From assembly GCF_006352065.1 (NCBI RefSeq), contig NZ_CP040915.1, positions 1,922,001-1,986,000 on the forward strand: a stretch of 64,000 bases of DNA. Direction: 5' to 3'. This DNA is from Georgenia yuyongxinii. GTDB taxonomy: Bacteria > Actinomycetota > Actinomycetes > Actinomycetales > Actinomycetaceae. Of this stretch, positions 8,756 through 18,759 are shown piece by piece. The stretch's first letter is position 1. Each line of letters starts with the position of its first letter. The translations under genes and the position numbers were made by a program. The notes under the pieces were generated by a model. That model saw only the letters and a list, made by a program, of their open reading frames with translations. It did no database searches and was not told the DNA's origin.

Positions 8756-9726
8756 CGCACCTCCTCCTGCTGCTTGAACCGTTTGACGTTGACCACCATC
8801 ACGGGCACGGTCGCGAGCAGGAGCACGACGGCGACGGTCGCCGCCCGGCCCTGCTGGCCGTTGGCGAAGAGCTCCTTGTACATCGTGTTGGCGATGACGT
8901 CGGTGTCGAAGTTGCCGTTCGTCATCACGTAGACGATGTCGAACGTCTTGAGCGCGAAGATGATGACGGTCGTGGCGACCACGGCGATCGTCGGGGACAG
9001 CAGCGGCAGGATGATGTGCCGGAAGACCTCCCGCTCGTTTGCGCCGTCGATGCGGGCCGCCTCGAGCAGCTCGGGGCTGATGCCCTTCAGTCCGGCTGAG
9101 AGGATGACCATCGCCAGGCCCGTGAACATCCAGACGCCGACGATGATGAGCATGACGTTGTTCCACGGCGAGGTGCTCAGCCAGCCGACCTGTGGGCCGC
9201 CCACCGTCGCCAGCAGCGCGTTCAGCGTGCCGGTCTCGGGGTTGAGGTCGTACATCAGCCGCCAGATGACCCCGGCGGCGACGAAGCTGATCGCCATGGG
9301 CAGGAACACCACCGACTTCACGATGACCTCGTACTTCACGCGGTCCACGAGCACCGCGATGAGCAGGCCGAGGCCCACCACCAGCAACGGCAGCAGGATC
9401 GCCCAGAGCACGTTGTTACGCAGCGCCGTGAGCGTGTCGTTGCGGGTGAAGAACCACTCGTAGTTCTCCAGCCCGGCGAAGGCGTCCCCGCGGCGGTTGA
9501 AGAAGCTGCGCCAGATCGTCGCGATCGTCGGGTAGACGAGGAAGACGCCGAGGAAGATCAGCGCCGGGGCCAGCCACAGCCAGGGGCGGACGCCGCTGGA
9601 GACCCGGCGGGGCAGCCGCCCGATGACCGCCTCCACGAGCATCACGTAGCCCACGAGCACCGCGGGCACCCCCAGGACGACGATCAGCCCCAGGGCGATC
9701 CGGTTCTCGAACAGGTCGACGAGCAC
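8752..9726 (-). CDS. Sugar ABC transporter permease, MalF/AglF type
   Basis: 324 aa with about eight hydrophobic segments, including two extra N-terminal helices as in MalF/AglF proteins. The EAA loop is EAARIDGANEREVFRHIILP. It pairs with the downstream MalG-type permease. It starts at a GTG preceded by a GGAGG site about six bases away. The 84-base gap to the binding-protein gene and the same strand imply one operon. The alpha-glucoside assignment comes from overall resemblance to AglEFG systems and is not proven. Confidence 0.88.
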   Translation of the reverse strand: MLVDLFENRIALGLIVVLGVPAVLVGYVMLVEAVIGRLPRRVSSGVRPWLWLAPALIFLGVFLVYPTIATIWRSFFNRRGDAFAGLENYEWFFTRNDTLTALRNNVLWAILLPLLVVGLGLLIAVLVDRVKYEVIVKSVVFLPMAISFVAAGVIWRLMYDLNPETGTLNALLATVGGPQVGWLSTSPWNNVMLIIVGVWMFTGLAMVILSAGLKGISPELLEAARIDGANEREVFRHIILPLLSPTIAVVATTVIIFALKTFDIVYVMTNGNFDTDVIANTMYKELFANGQQGRAATVAVVLLLATVPVMVVNVKRFKQQEEVR

Positions 9727-9809
9727 GTGGGCCTCCGGTTCATCGGGCCGGTCCGGGGCGGCGGGCCGGCCGCCGCCCCGGAGGGCTGCCTACTCGCTTC
9801 CTCGGGCTG

Positions 9810-11132
9810 TCACTGGTTGTAGGAGTCGGCCTGCACGGTGTCGAGCTCGCTGAGGATCGAGTCGAGCTGGTCCGGGTTCTGCGCGAAGGCGACCATGGCG
9901 CGGTTGAAGGCGTCGGTCATCGCCGCGGGCATGTTGTCCGAGCCGTCGAAGCGGAACGTCTCGGCGTTCTGGAGGATCTCGGCGGACCGGCGGGAGGCCT
10001 CGTCGGGGTAGACGTCGAGCGGCACGCCGGAGTTCGCGGAGATGAACCCGCCGCGCTCCACCCAGATCTGCTGTGCCTCCGGGGTGAGCAGGTACTCGAC
10101 GAGCGAGCGGGCGGCGGGCGTGTCGTTGAACATGCCGATGAGGTCACCGCCGCCCACCACGCCGCCGGCGAACTGCGGGTCGATGTCCGGGAACGGGAAG
10201 AAGTCGAACTGATCCGGGGTGGCGCCGGCCTCGTTGGCGAAGAAGTCGGTGATGAAGGAGGCCTGGTGGTGCAGCACGCAGCCGGGCGGGTCTTCGAACA
10301 TCGGGTTGGCGGCGCGGCCGAAGGCGGTGTTGACGATGTAGTCGGAGCCGCCGTAAGAGCTCGCGAGCGCGTCACCGAAGGTCTCGAACGCGCTCTTGAT
10401 CTCGTCCGAGGTCCACTTCATCTCGCCGTTCACCCAGGAGTCGTACGCGTCAGGCCCGGCCTGGCGCAGGACGATGTCCTCGATCCAGTCCGTGCCCGGC
10501 CATCCGGAGGTGGCACCGGACTCCAGGCCGATGCACCAGGTCGCGGTGTCCGGCCCGCCAAGTCCGTCGGCGGTGGAGATCATCTGGTCCCACGACGTGG
10601 GTTCGTCCCCGGTCCAGACGGCGGTGTTGTAGTAGATCAGGCCCTTAACGGCGGCCTTGGTGAAGACGCCGACGAGCGTGTCGTCCGCGGCCTTGCCGAG
10701 GTCGGCGAACCCCTCGGGCGTGGCGCCGGAGTATGTGTCGAAGTCGACGAAGTCGAGCGGCTGCAGCGCCCCCTGGTCGTACCAGTCCTTCATCGGTCCC
10801 GGGCCGGGCAGGCCCGCGATGTCCGGCAAGTTGCCCGACGCGATGCCGGTGGTGATCTGCTGGCTGAGGTCACGGGTGCCGGTGTACTCCACCGTCGCCC
10901 CGGTCTCTTCCTGCCAGGGCTCCACCATCGCCTGGAAGGAGTCCTGCTCGTCGCCGGACCAGGAGCCGATGAAGCTGACGCTCTCGCCGCTGATGTCCTC
11001 CGAGCCGCCGCCGGTGGTGGCGGTCCCGCCGTCGCCGCCCTCGTCGCCCCCACCACCGCAGGCGGCGAGCAGCAGCAGGGCCGTGACCACGGCGGTGCCT
11101 CCGGTGACCTTCGATCTGGTTCCTGCACGCAT
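9810..11132 (-). CDS. ABC transporter sugar-binding lipoprotein (AglE-like)
   Basis: 440 aa. The signal peptide ends in a lipobox L-A-A-C at about residues 23-26, followed by a Gly/Asp/Thr-rich linker, so it is a membrane-anchored extracellular binding protein. The mature part has the cluster-B solute-binding features (two lobes; the segments IASGNLPDIAGLPGPG and GGVVGGGDLIGMF). It resembles alpha-glucoside binding proteins. The ATG at 11132 has a GGAGG site. First gene of the importer operon; the nearby trehalose/glycogen genes make an alpha-glucan or maltooligosaccharide substrate plausible. Confidence 0.88.
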   Translation of the reverse strand: MRAGTRSKVTGGTAVVTALLLLAACGGGGDEGGDGGTATTGGGSEDISGESVSFIGSWSGDEQDSFQAMVEPWQEETGATVEYTGTRDLSQQITTGIASGNLPDIAGLPGPGPMKDWYDQGALQPLDFVDFDTYSGATPEGFADLGKAADDTLVGVFTKAAVKGLIYYNTAVWTGDEPTSWDQMISTADGLGGPDTATWCIGLESGATSGWPGTDWIEDIVLRQAGPDAYDSWVNGEMKWTSDEIKSAFETFGDALASSYGGSDYIVNTAFGRAANPMFEDPPGCVLHHQASFITDFFANEAGATPDQFDFFPFPDIDPQFAGGVVGGGDLIGMFNDTPAARSLVEYLLTPEAQQIWVERGGFISANSGVPLDVYPDEASRRSAEILQNAETFRFDGSDNMPAAMTDAFNRAMVAFAQNPDQLDSILSELDTVQADSYNQ

Positions 11133-11521
11133 GGCGTTCCTCCGATTCGGTCAGACACCTGCCCGGCCGGTGGCCGGGCACGCACGACGGTCGGCGCCGA
11201 CGAGCTCGCGCCACGGCGTGGGGTGGGGTGGGGGTCCTAGCAGGAACTTGGCGGCCGCGCCGATGCCCGCGGGCACGGCGCGGGGGCGCGGCTGTGGGTG
11301 TCGGGGTGCCCCGGCGTCCGTTCTCACGCGCCGCCTCCGTTCCGGCGGCCAGGCAGGCGCTGCCCGTCCGGCGCCCGTGAGGCGCCGGGACGTGCAAGGT
11401 CCGCACTGACCATCACGTGTCGATGTTCTTGCCACCCCGTGACGATGTCAACACTGACGAAGGACACGGTCCGGTAACGACGGCGCTGGTCCGAGGCAGG
11501 TGTACGCCCCTGAGGAGCGTC
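11133..11521. other. Gene-free stretch upstream of the sugar importer
   Basis: About 390 bases without a convincing gene. It must hold the importer promoter and the 3' end of the SulP transcript. Short frames here are out of family and have no start signals. A possible promoter is listed separately; I see no convincing LacI-type operator palindrome. Confidence 0.6.
11423..11452 (-). promoter_or_regulatory. Possible promoter of the sugar importer operon
   Basis: On the minus strand TTGACA (11452-11447) lies 18 bases from GAACAT (11428-11423). The -35 box is perfect, the -10 box weak. It would give a leader of about 280 bases before the binding-protein gene. Confidence 0.35.
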
Positions 11522-13273
<1,752 letters not shown>

Positions 13274-13397
13274 GACGCCTCCCACCGCCGGGGCGCGCGA
13301 CGGCGCCGCGTGGGACGCACTCTAGTGGCCGACCCGCGGCTGCCGGTGCGCGGGTGCCGGCGCGCGCGATGTCGGAGCGTCGGGTCACACTGATCGC

Positions 13398-14567
13398 GTG
13401 ACCAGTCCGACACCTGTCGATCTGCCGGAGCGTGCCCCCACGCCCGGGATCGTCCGCACCATCCTCACCACCATCGGCCTGCTGCTGGCGACGGCGCTGC
13501 TGCTCTACATCGTGGTGGAGTCCAAGCGCGTGCTGACCTGGATGGTCATCGCCGCGTTCTTCGCCGTCGCGCTCTACCCGGTCGTCAACTGGGTGCAGGA
13601 CCGCCTGCTGGGCCATCGCCGGCGCGTCCTGGCCACGCTCCTGGTGTTCGTGGTCGTGCTGGTCGTGCTGGCGGCGATCGTGGCGGTGTTCGCCGTCCCG
13701 GTCGCGCGTGAGGGCGCTCAGTTCGCCGGACAGCTGCCGCACCTCATCGACGAGGCGCGCGCCGGCCGCGGACCGGTCGGGGACCTGCTCGAGCGCACCA
13801 ACGCCCTGGAGTACGTGCAGAACAACCAGGAGCGGATCAGCTCGTTCGCCACGGGTCTGACCAGCCCGGCCGCCGGTGCCTTGAGGAGCGTTGCGACCGG
13901 GATCGCCGGGCTCCTGACGATCTTCGTGCTCGCGTTCCTGATGATCCTGGAAGGGCCGAAGGTGGTCGAGGGATTCGTCGGGCTCTTCCAGCCGCGGACC
14001 GGCCGGCGGATCCGGGCGGTGGGCGGCGACTGTGCGAGGTCCGTCACCGGGTACCTGTCCGGGAACCTGCTCATCAGCGTGATCTGCGGCGTGCTCGCCT
14101 ACGCCGTGCTCAAGATCAGCGGCGTCCCGTTCGCCGGGCTGATCGCACTCTTCGTCGCGCTGGCCGACCTCATCCCGCTCGTCGGCGCGACGCTCGGTGC
14201 CGTCGTGGCCACGGTTGCGGCGCTCATCCACTCGGTGCCCGCCGCGATCGCGGTCGTCGTCTTCTTCCTGATCTACCAGCAGCTCGAGAACCACCTGCTG
14301 CAGCCGGTGATCCTGTCGCGGACCGTCAAGCTCAACCCGCTCACGGTCATCGTGGCGATCCTGCTGGCCGTCGAGCTGGCCGGCATCCTCGGCGCCTTCC
14401 TGGCGATTCCTGTCGCCAGCATGGTCCAGGTGATCGCGCGTGACGTCTGGGACCACCGCCGCGGCCGCCCGAAGGCCGAGCCGACCGTCGGCGAGGAGCG
14501 ACAGCCGGTGAGCCGCGCACCTCACGACGCGGCGATCTCCGGCGAGGCGGCCCCGCCGCGCGTGTGA
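13398..14567 (+). CDS. AI-2E family transporter (TqsA/YdiK-like permease)
   Basis: 389 aa integral membrane protein with about eight helices: two near the N-terminus, a soluble stretch around 110-170 (EGAQFAGQLPHLIDEARAG), then a helical bundle ending near residue 350 with the family-typical QQLENHLLQPVILSRTVKLNP segment. The family exports small molecules; an autoinducer role is shown only for a few members. It starts at a GTG and is divergent from the SulP gene. The Arg/Pro-rich tail is probably cytoplasmic. Confidence 0.85.
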   Translation: MTSPTPVDLPERAPTPGIVRTILTTIGLLLATALLLYIVVESKRVLTWMVIAAFFAVALYPVVNWVQDRLLGHRRRVLATLLVFVVVLVVLAAIVAVFAVPVAREGAQFAGQLPHLIDEARAGRGPVGDLLERTNALEYVQNNQERISSFATGLTSPAAGALRSVATGIAGLLTIFVLAFLMILEGPKVVEGFVGLFQPRTGRRIRAVGGDCARSVTGYLSGNLLISVICGVLAYAVLKISGVPFAGLIALFVALADLIPLVGATLGAVVATVAALIHSVPAAIAVVVFFLIYQQLENHLLQPVILSRTVKLNPLTVIVAILLAVELAGILGAFLAIPVASMVQVIARDVWDHRRGRPKAEPTVGEERQPVSRAPHDAAISGEAAPPRV

Positions 14568-14678
14568 CGTGCCGCGCACCACGGCCCGCGACCGCGGCGC
14601 TGCGGGTCGATCAGCGCCATGCCCCCGGGGAACGGGACACGACGACCCTCGGGAACGGGAAAGAACCCTCGGGAACGA

Positions 14679-14714
14679 CGAGAGGCCGCCCGGATCTCTC
14701 CGGGCGGCCTCTCG
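14679..14714. terminator. Strong hairpin ending the tRNA cluster
   Basis: Perfect 16-bp arms at 14679-14694 and 14699-14714 with a four-base loop. It lies directly downstream of the minus-strand tRNA-Val and 112 bases after the AI-2E-type gene on the plus strand, so it probably stops both transcripts. Confidence 0.85.
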
Positions 14715-14721
14715 TTCGTGC

Positions 14722-14796
14722 TGGTGGGCGATACTGGGATCGAACCAGTGACCTCTTCCGTGTCAGGGAAGCGCGCTACCGCTGCGCCAATCGCCC
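14722..14796 (-). tRNA. tRNA-Val (GAC)
   Basis: Full cloverleaf on the minus strand. The acceptor GGGCGAT pairs with ATCGCCC, the T arm is GGTTCGATCC, and the anticodon loop CTGACAC gives anticodon GAC. The 3' CCA is encoded (14722-14724). Last gene of the Gly-Cys-Val cluster. Confidence 0.95.
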
Positions 14797-14814
14797 ATAT
14801 CTGTCGGCAAACCG

Positions 14815-14885
14815 AGGTGGCGACGGGATTCGAACCCGTGTGTACGGCTTTGCAGGCCGCTGCCTCGCCTCTCGGCCACGCCACC
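14815..14885 (-). tRNA. tRNA-Cys (GCA)
   Basis: Cloverleaf on the minus strand. The acceptor GGTGGCG pairs with CGCCACC, and the anticodon loop CTGCAAA gives GCA. T73 is the discriminator, as usual for tRNA-Cys. CCA is not encoded. Confidence 0.95.
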
Positions 14886-14921
14886 CTGAGGCTGTGTGCC
14901 CACCGGGTGGTGGAACCTCCG

Positions 14922-14994
14922 AGCGGATGACGGGACTCGAACCCGCGACCCTCACCTTGGCAAGGTGATGCTCTACCAACTGAGCCACATCCGC
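14922..14994 (-). tRNA. tRNA-Gly (GCC)
   Basis: Cloverleaf on the minus strand. The acceptor GCGGATG pairs with CATCCGC, and the anticodon loop TTGCCAA gives GCC. CCA is not encoded. First gene of the cluster. Confidence 0.95.
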
Positions 14995-15037
14995 ATGCGT
15001 CCTCCGGTGGGCTTTTGCTCTCCGGCGGTGCTCCAGA

Positions 15038-15068
15038 ACCTTAAACCAGGACCTCCGCGAAAGTCCAA
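15038..15068 (-). promoter_or_regulatory. Promoter of the tRNA-Gly-Cys-Val cluster
   Basis: On the minus strand TTGGAC (15068-15063) and TAAGGT (15043-15038) are 19 bases apart and lie about 45 bases upstream of tRNA-Gly. Both boxes are close to the actinobacterial housekeeping sigma consensus. Confidence 0.55.
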
Positions 15069-15113
15069 ACCGTGGGGCTGGATTCGGGAGGTGAGCCATG
15101 CCACAGTGCCCTC

Positions 15114-15959
15114 ATGTCCCCGGAAAACCGCGTGATTCTCTGGGTCGACGGCGCCATCCGGGACCCGGCCGAGCCCGTCGTGCGCGCCACTGATCACGGA
15201 CTCACGGTTGGCGACGGCGTCTTCGAGGCTTGCGAGCTGCTCGACGGGCGACCGTTCGCGCTCACTCGGCACCTGGAGCGGCTGGAGCGTTCCGCCGAAG
15301 GCCTCGGGCTCCCCGCACCAAACCGCGACGAGGTGAGCAAGGCGGTGGACGCCGTCGCCGCCGCCTGGGGCGACGAGCTGGCTCGCGTGCGGATCCTGTG
15401 GACCGCGGGGGAGGGGCCGCTCGGTACCGATGCCGCGTGGGGGCCGGGCACGCTGGTCGTCGCGGCCACCGCGGTCGGGGTGCCGCGGGCGGTGCGCGTG
15501 GCGGTGGTCCCCTGGGTGCGCAACGAGCGCTCGGCGATCGCCGGCCTCAAGACCACCTCGTATGCGGAGAACGTGCGGGCCCTGGCCTGGGCCAAGGCAC
15601 ACGGCGCCGACGAGGCGATCTTCGCCAACACCCGCGGTGAGCTGTGCGAGGGCACCGGGACCAACATCTTCCTCGAGCGCGACGGGGCCCTTCTCACCCC
15701 ACCGCTGACGTCGGGCTGCCTGGCGGGGGTGACGCGTGCCGTGGTGATCGAGTGGGCCCGCGAGGACGGCATCGAGGTCCGCGAGGACGCGCTCGATCTC
15801 GCCGAGCTCGACGGCGCCGCGCACGTCGGTCTCACGTCGTCGACGAAGGGGATGGTGCCGGTCGTCGCCGTCGACGGTCGCCCGATCGAGCCCGGCCCCC
15901 TGACCGGGCGGATCGGCGAGGTCTACGCGCGCCGGCACGTGCTCGAGCGGGACCCGTGA
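15114..15959 (+). CDS. Class IV aminotransferase (aminodeoxychorismate lyase or branched-chain type)
   Basis: 281 aa PLP enzyme. The family core is clear: VVRATDHGLTVGDGVFE near the N-terminus, the catalytic lysine in GLKTTSYAENVRALAWAK, then GELCEGTGTNIF and a TSSTKGMVPVV segment that binds the phosphate. Members include 4-amino-4-deoxychorismate lyase (folate synthesis) and branched-chain or D-amino-acid transaminases; sequence alone does not settle which. No ribosome-binding site precedes 15114, so a leaderless transcript is likely. It stands alone, flanked by tRNA genes. Confidence 0.82.
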   Translation: MSPENRVILWVDGAIRDPAEPVVRATDHGLTVGDGVFEACELLDGRPFALTRHLERLERSAEGLGLPAPNRDEVSKAVDAVAAAWGDELARVRILWTAGEGPLGTDAAWGPGTLVVAATAVGVPRAVRVAVVPWVRNERSAIAGLKTTSYAENVRALAWAKAHGADEAIFANTRGELCEGTGTNIFLERDGALLTPPLTSGCLAGVTRAVVIEWAREDGIEVREDALDLAELDGAAHVGLTSSTKGMVPVVAVDGRPIEPGPLTGRIGEVYARRHVLERDP

Positions 15960-16014
15960 CCGCGCGGCGGCCGGTCGGTGTGGGCCTCGTCTCACCCCGG
16001 GCGGGCCGTGCCGG

Positions 16015-16045
16015 TTTCACGATCCGGGTGACCATTCGCTACGAT
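16015..16045 (+). promoter_or_regulatory. Possible promoter of tRNA-Val (CAC)
   Basis: TTTCAC (16015-16020) and TACGAT (16040-16045) are separated by 19 bases, the same spacing as at the other tRNA promoter, and lie 50 bases upstream of the tRNA. Confidence 0.4.
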
Positions 16046-16094
16046 CACTTCTCGCGAGGAACACGCCGGCCTGGTTCCGGAGGTTCCCCGATGC

Positions 16095-16169
16095 GGGCGA
16101 TTGGCTCAGTGGTAGAGCGCCTCGTTCACACCGAGGAGGTCACTGGTTCGAACCCAGTATCGCCCACCA
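16095..16169 (+). tRNA. tRNA-Val (CAC)
   Basis: Cloverleaf on the plus strand with acceptor GGGCGAT/ATCGCCC. The anticodon loop TTCACAC gives CAC, reading GTG codons. CCA is encoded (16167-16169). Its acceptor, T and D arms are nearly the same as in the tRNA-Val (GAC) 1.3 kb away, which suggests an old duplication. Confidence 0.95.
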
Positions 16170-16176
16170 TCACAAT

Positions 16177-16212
16177 GGGCCTCTGACCAGCGAAAGCGCA
16201 GGTCAGGGGCCC
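16177..16212 (+). terminator. Terminator after tRNA-Val
   Basis: Twelve-base arms (16177-16188 and 16201-16212) pair with one G-T wobble, followed by TTCTGT. It directly follows the tRNA. Confidence 0.75.
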
Positions 16213-16486
16213 GTTCTGTGTCCGCCCCAGGTGGACACGAGAGGACCCGGATGTCCTCGGTGGGGCTCTGCCAGCCCCACCACAGCCCCGCGGCCGATGC
16301 GGATCGGGCTGCTCTGGCTGTCACCGTGACAAGCGTCCCCGGGGGCCAAGTTCGACGCTGCACGGCGTAGCAGGGGCATTCCCGGGAGTGGGGCGCAGGC
16401 GTAGGGTCCCCCTTGCGTCGTCACCCGTCGACGATGCCCCGGACTAGTTAGCCCGGTGCCCAGGGCGCTCTCCCGAAGGTCCGCGG
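16213..16486 (+). other. Structured leader of kup, three further hairpins
   Basis: Between the tRNA terminator and kup lie perfect short hairpins at 16218-16238 (6-bp arms), 16241-16258 (6-bp arms) and 16260-16280 (8-bp arms). No gene is visible. I looked for the c-di-AMP (ydaO) riboswitch core often found before K+ transporter genes and do not recognise it. Whether the hairpins act as a cis-regulator or belong to a small RNA is open. Confidence 0.45.
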
Positions 16487-18445
16487 ATGTCCACCGATGC
16501 AGATGTTCCCGCCGCCGCACCCCAGCCCGCGCCGGATCTGCCGGAATCCCAGGTGAAGGGACACGGGCGTGGCGTGGGTCTGGGTCTGTCCTTGGCAGCG
16601 CTGGGCGTGGTCTTCGGCGATATCGGCACCAGCCCTTTGTACGCCCTAAAGACGGTCTTCAGCGTGCAACACAATGCGGTCGAATCCACCCGCGAGGACG
16701 TCTTCGGCGTGATCTCCATGGTCTTCTGGGCTATCACGATAATCGTCTCGTATGGCTACGCGTTCCTCATGATGCGCGCGGACAACGAGGGAGAGGGCGG
16801 CATCCTGTCGCTTGTCGCCCTGCTGCGCCGTAGGGCCGCTGGGCACACGCGCCTGGTGGCGGCGTCCATCGTGATGGGGATCATCGGTGCGGCGCTGTTC
16901 TACGGCGACAGTGTGATCACTCCGGCCATCTCGGTCATGTCGGCCATCGAGGGCCTGGCTGTGGTGAGCCCGAGCTTCGGGTCGCTGGTCCTGCCTGTGT
17001 CGCTGGTGATCCTTACGGGGGTGTTCGCGGTTCAGAGATTCGGTACGTCGGCGGTGGGCCGGTTCTTCGGGCCGATCATGAGCGTCTGGTTCGTGTCGCT
17101 CGCCGCGCTCGGAATGCCGCACCTCCTGAAAAACCCCGAGATCCTGGGCGCGATCTCCCCGCACCACGCGATAGCGTTCGCCGTCGCCCGCCCCGGGGTC
17201 GCCTTCATCGCCATGGGTGCGGTCGTCCTGACCGTGACCGGCGTCGAGGCGCTGTACGCCGACATGGGCCACTTCGGGCGAACCCCCATCCGGTTGGCCT
17301 GGTTCGGGCTCGTGTTCCCGTCGCTCACGATCGTGTATCTCGGTATGGGCGCGATGATCCTGCGTCACCCTTCCACCATCGACAACCCGTTCTTCCATCT
17401 CGCCCCCGCCTGGGCGCAAGTTCCGCTCGTCGTCCTCGCGACGATGGCCACGATCATCGCCTCACAGGCAGTGATCTCGGGCGCGTTCTCGGTGTCCCGG
17501 CAGGCAACCCGCGCCAACCTCCTGCCCCGCCTCAATGTGGTGCACACGTCCACGGAGGAGGGCGGGCAGGTCTACATCGGCTCCATCAACTGGATCCTCT
17601 TCGTGGGTGTCATGCTCATCGTCGGGGTCTTCCAGTCGTCGGAGGCACTCGCCAGCGCCTATGGACTTGCCGTGACTGGAACACTCCTGCTGGAGATCAC
17701 GGTCTTCCTGCTGCTGGCCCGCTTCGTGTGGCGGACGCACTGGGCGAAGATCCTGCTCGCCGTCCTCCTCATCGTTGGTTTCGAGCTGGCCTTCTTCCTC
17801 GCCAACGTCGCCAAGATCCTCCACGGAGGCTGGCTGCCGCTGCTCATCGCCGCCGGCGTCGTCACGATCATGCTGACCTGGCGCCAAGGGTATGCAGCCG
17901 TGCAGGAGCGGCGGCGCCAGATCGAGGGCCGGCTGGCGGACTTCATCACGATGGTGCGCGCCAGCGACATCCCACGGGTGGCCGGGCTGGCGGTGTTCCC
18001 CCACCCGAACGCCGAGACCACCCCGCTGGCGCTGCGCCAGAACCTCGAGTTCAACCACGTCCTTCACGAGCACAACGCGATCGTCAGCATCGTGAACGAG
18101 AACGTGCCCCATGTCCGGCACGTCGACCGGGCGAGCGTCGACGACCTGGGCTACGCCGACGACGGCTTCATCCATATCCGCTACCGCGTCGGGTTCAACG
18201 ACAGCCAGTTCGTTCCCAAGGCGCTGGAGTGGGCCAAGGGCAAGGGCCCGGAGATCGACCTGGACCCCGACCAGGCGCGCTACTTCCTCTCGTCGCTTCG
18301 GCTCACCCAGGGAGACGTCCCCTCGCTGCCGAGGTGGCGCAGGCGACTGTTCCTGTGGTTGTCCGCCAACGCCGCCACCCGCACGGGCGTCTTCCACCTC
18401 CCGCTCGAACGCACGATCGTCATGGGCGGCCATCTCGAGCTGTGA
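16487..18445 (+). CDS. kup: Low-affinity potassium transporter Kup
   Basis: 652 aa, the family's normal length. Kup takes up K+ with protons across the inner membrane. The diagnostic start of the first helix (LGVVFGDIGTSPLYALKTVF) is at about residues 38-57. A dozen hydrophobic segments follow to about residue 455, then a 200-residue cytoplasmic domain. The segment TVTGVEALYADMGHFG is also a Kup signature. The first 25 residues are a Pro/Ala-rich tail before helix 1. The ATG at 16487 has an AAGGT site. It is monocistronic. Confidence 0.95.
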   Translation: MSTDADVPAAAPQPAPDLPESQVKGHGRGVGLGLSLAALGVVFGDIGTSPLYALKTVFSVQHNAVESTREDVFGVISMVFWAITIIVSYGYAFLMMRADNEGEGGILSLVALLRRRAAGHTRLVAASIVMGIIGAALFYGDSVITPAISVMSAIEGLAVVSPSFGSLVLPVSLVILTGVFAVQRFGTSAVGRFFGPIMSVWFVSLAALGMPHLLKNPEILGAISPHHAIAFAVARPGVAFIAMGAVVLTVTGVEALYADMGHFGRTPIRLAWFGLVFPSLTIVYLGMGAMILRHPSTIDNPFFHLAPAWAQVPLVVLATMATIIASQAVISGAFSVSRQATRANLLPRLNVVHTSTEEGGQVYIGSINWILFVGVMLIVGVFQSSEALASAYGLAVTGTLLLEITVFLLLARFVWRTHWAKILLAVLLIVGFELAFFLANVAKILHGGWLPLLIAAGVVTIMLTWRQGYAAVQERRRQIEGRLADFITMVRASDIPRVAGLAVFPHPNAETTPLALRQNLEFNHVLHEHNAIVSIVNENVPHVRHVDRASVDDLGYADDGFIHIRYRVGFNDSQFVPKALEWAKGKGPEIDLDPDQARYFLSSLRLTQGDVPSLPRWRRRLFLWLSANAATRTGVFHLPLERTIVMGGHLEL

Positions 18446-18539
18446 GGCCGGACGCCGACCTCGGGCCGTCCCTCTCGGTTCGGCGGAGTCCGAAAGTGTC
18501 CGCCTGACAACCAGCTCAGATCAACGTCACCACACCAAC

Positions 18540-18675
18540 GGTAGGTGATGGTCAGCGTCGACAGCGCGAAGGCCCGGCCGGTGGCCGGGAACGGGGATGG
18601 GCGGGTACACAGCGACTTCGCGAGCGAGGACTTGGCGGAGCCGACGATGCCAGCGACGACGACGTGGGGTGCGGT
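18540..18675 (-). pseudogene. Fragment of a conjugation-type ATPase (Walker A region)
   Basis: About 45 codons on the minus strand. The segment PHVVVAGIVGSAKSSLAKSL carries a P-loop-like GSAKSS and resembles the ATP-binding region of TraC/VirB4-like proteins of actinobacterial integrative elements. It is joined in frame to the end of the Fic remnant, without a start or a complete domain. I read it as debris of a mobile element. The family assignment is from memory of such proteins and should be tested by a search. Confidence 0.5.
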
Positions 18676-18759
18676 GACCGCCCCACCTGGCGCGGGCTCG
18701 GGACAGGGCTGGTGCTGCGGGGGCAGCCGCCCGCCGGGGTCAGGTCCGGCGCAGCCGCT

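Noticed and set aside
14564-15135. Small open frames over the tRNA cluster
   Set aside because: They run through tRNA genes whose cloverleaves are complete; such frames (with the familiar GFEPVC- and GTRTRD-like stretches) are well-known false calls.
16213-16486. c-di-AMP (ydaO) riboswitch before kup
   Set aside because: I looked for the conserved GGGGGA/ACC-type core and the second pseudo-symmetric half and did not see them, so I list only a structured leader.
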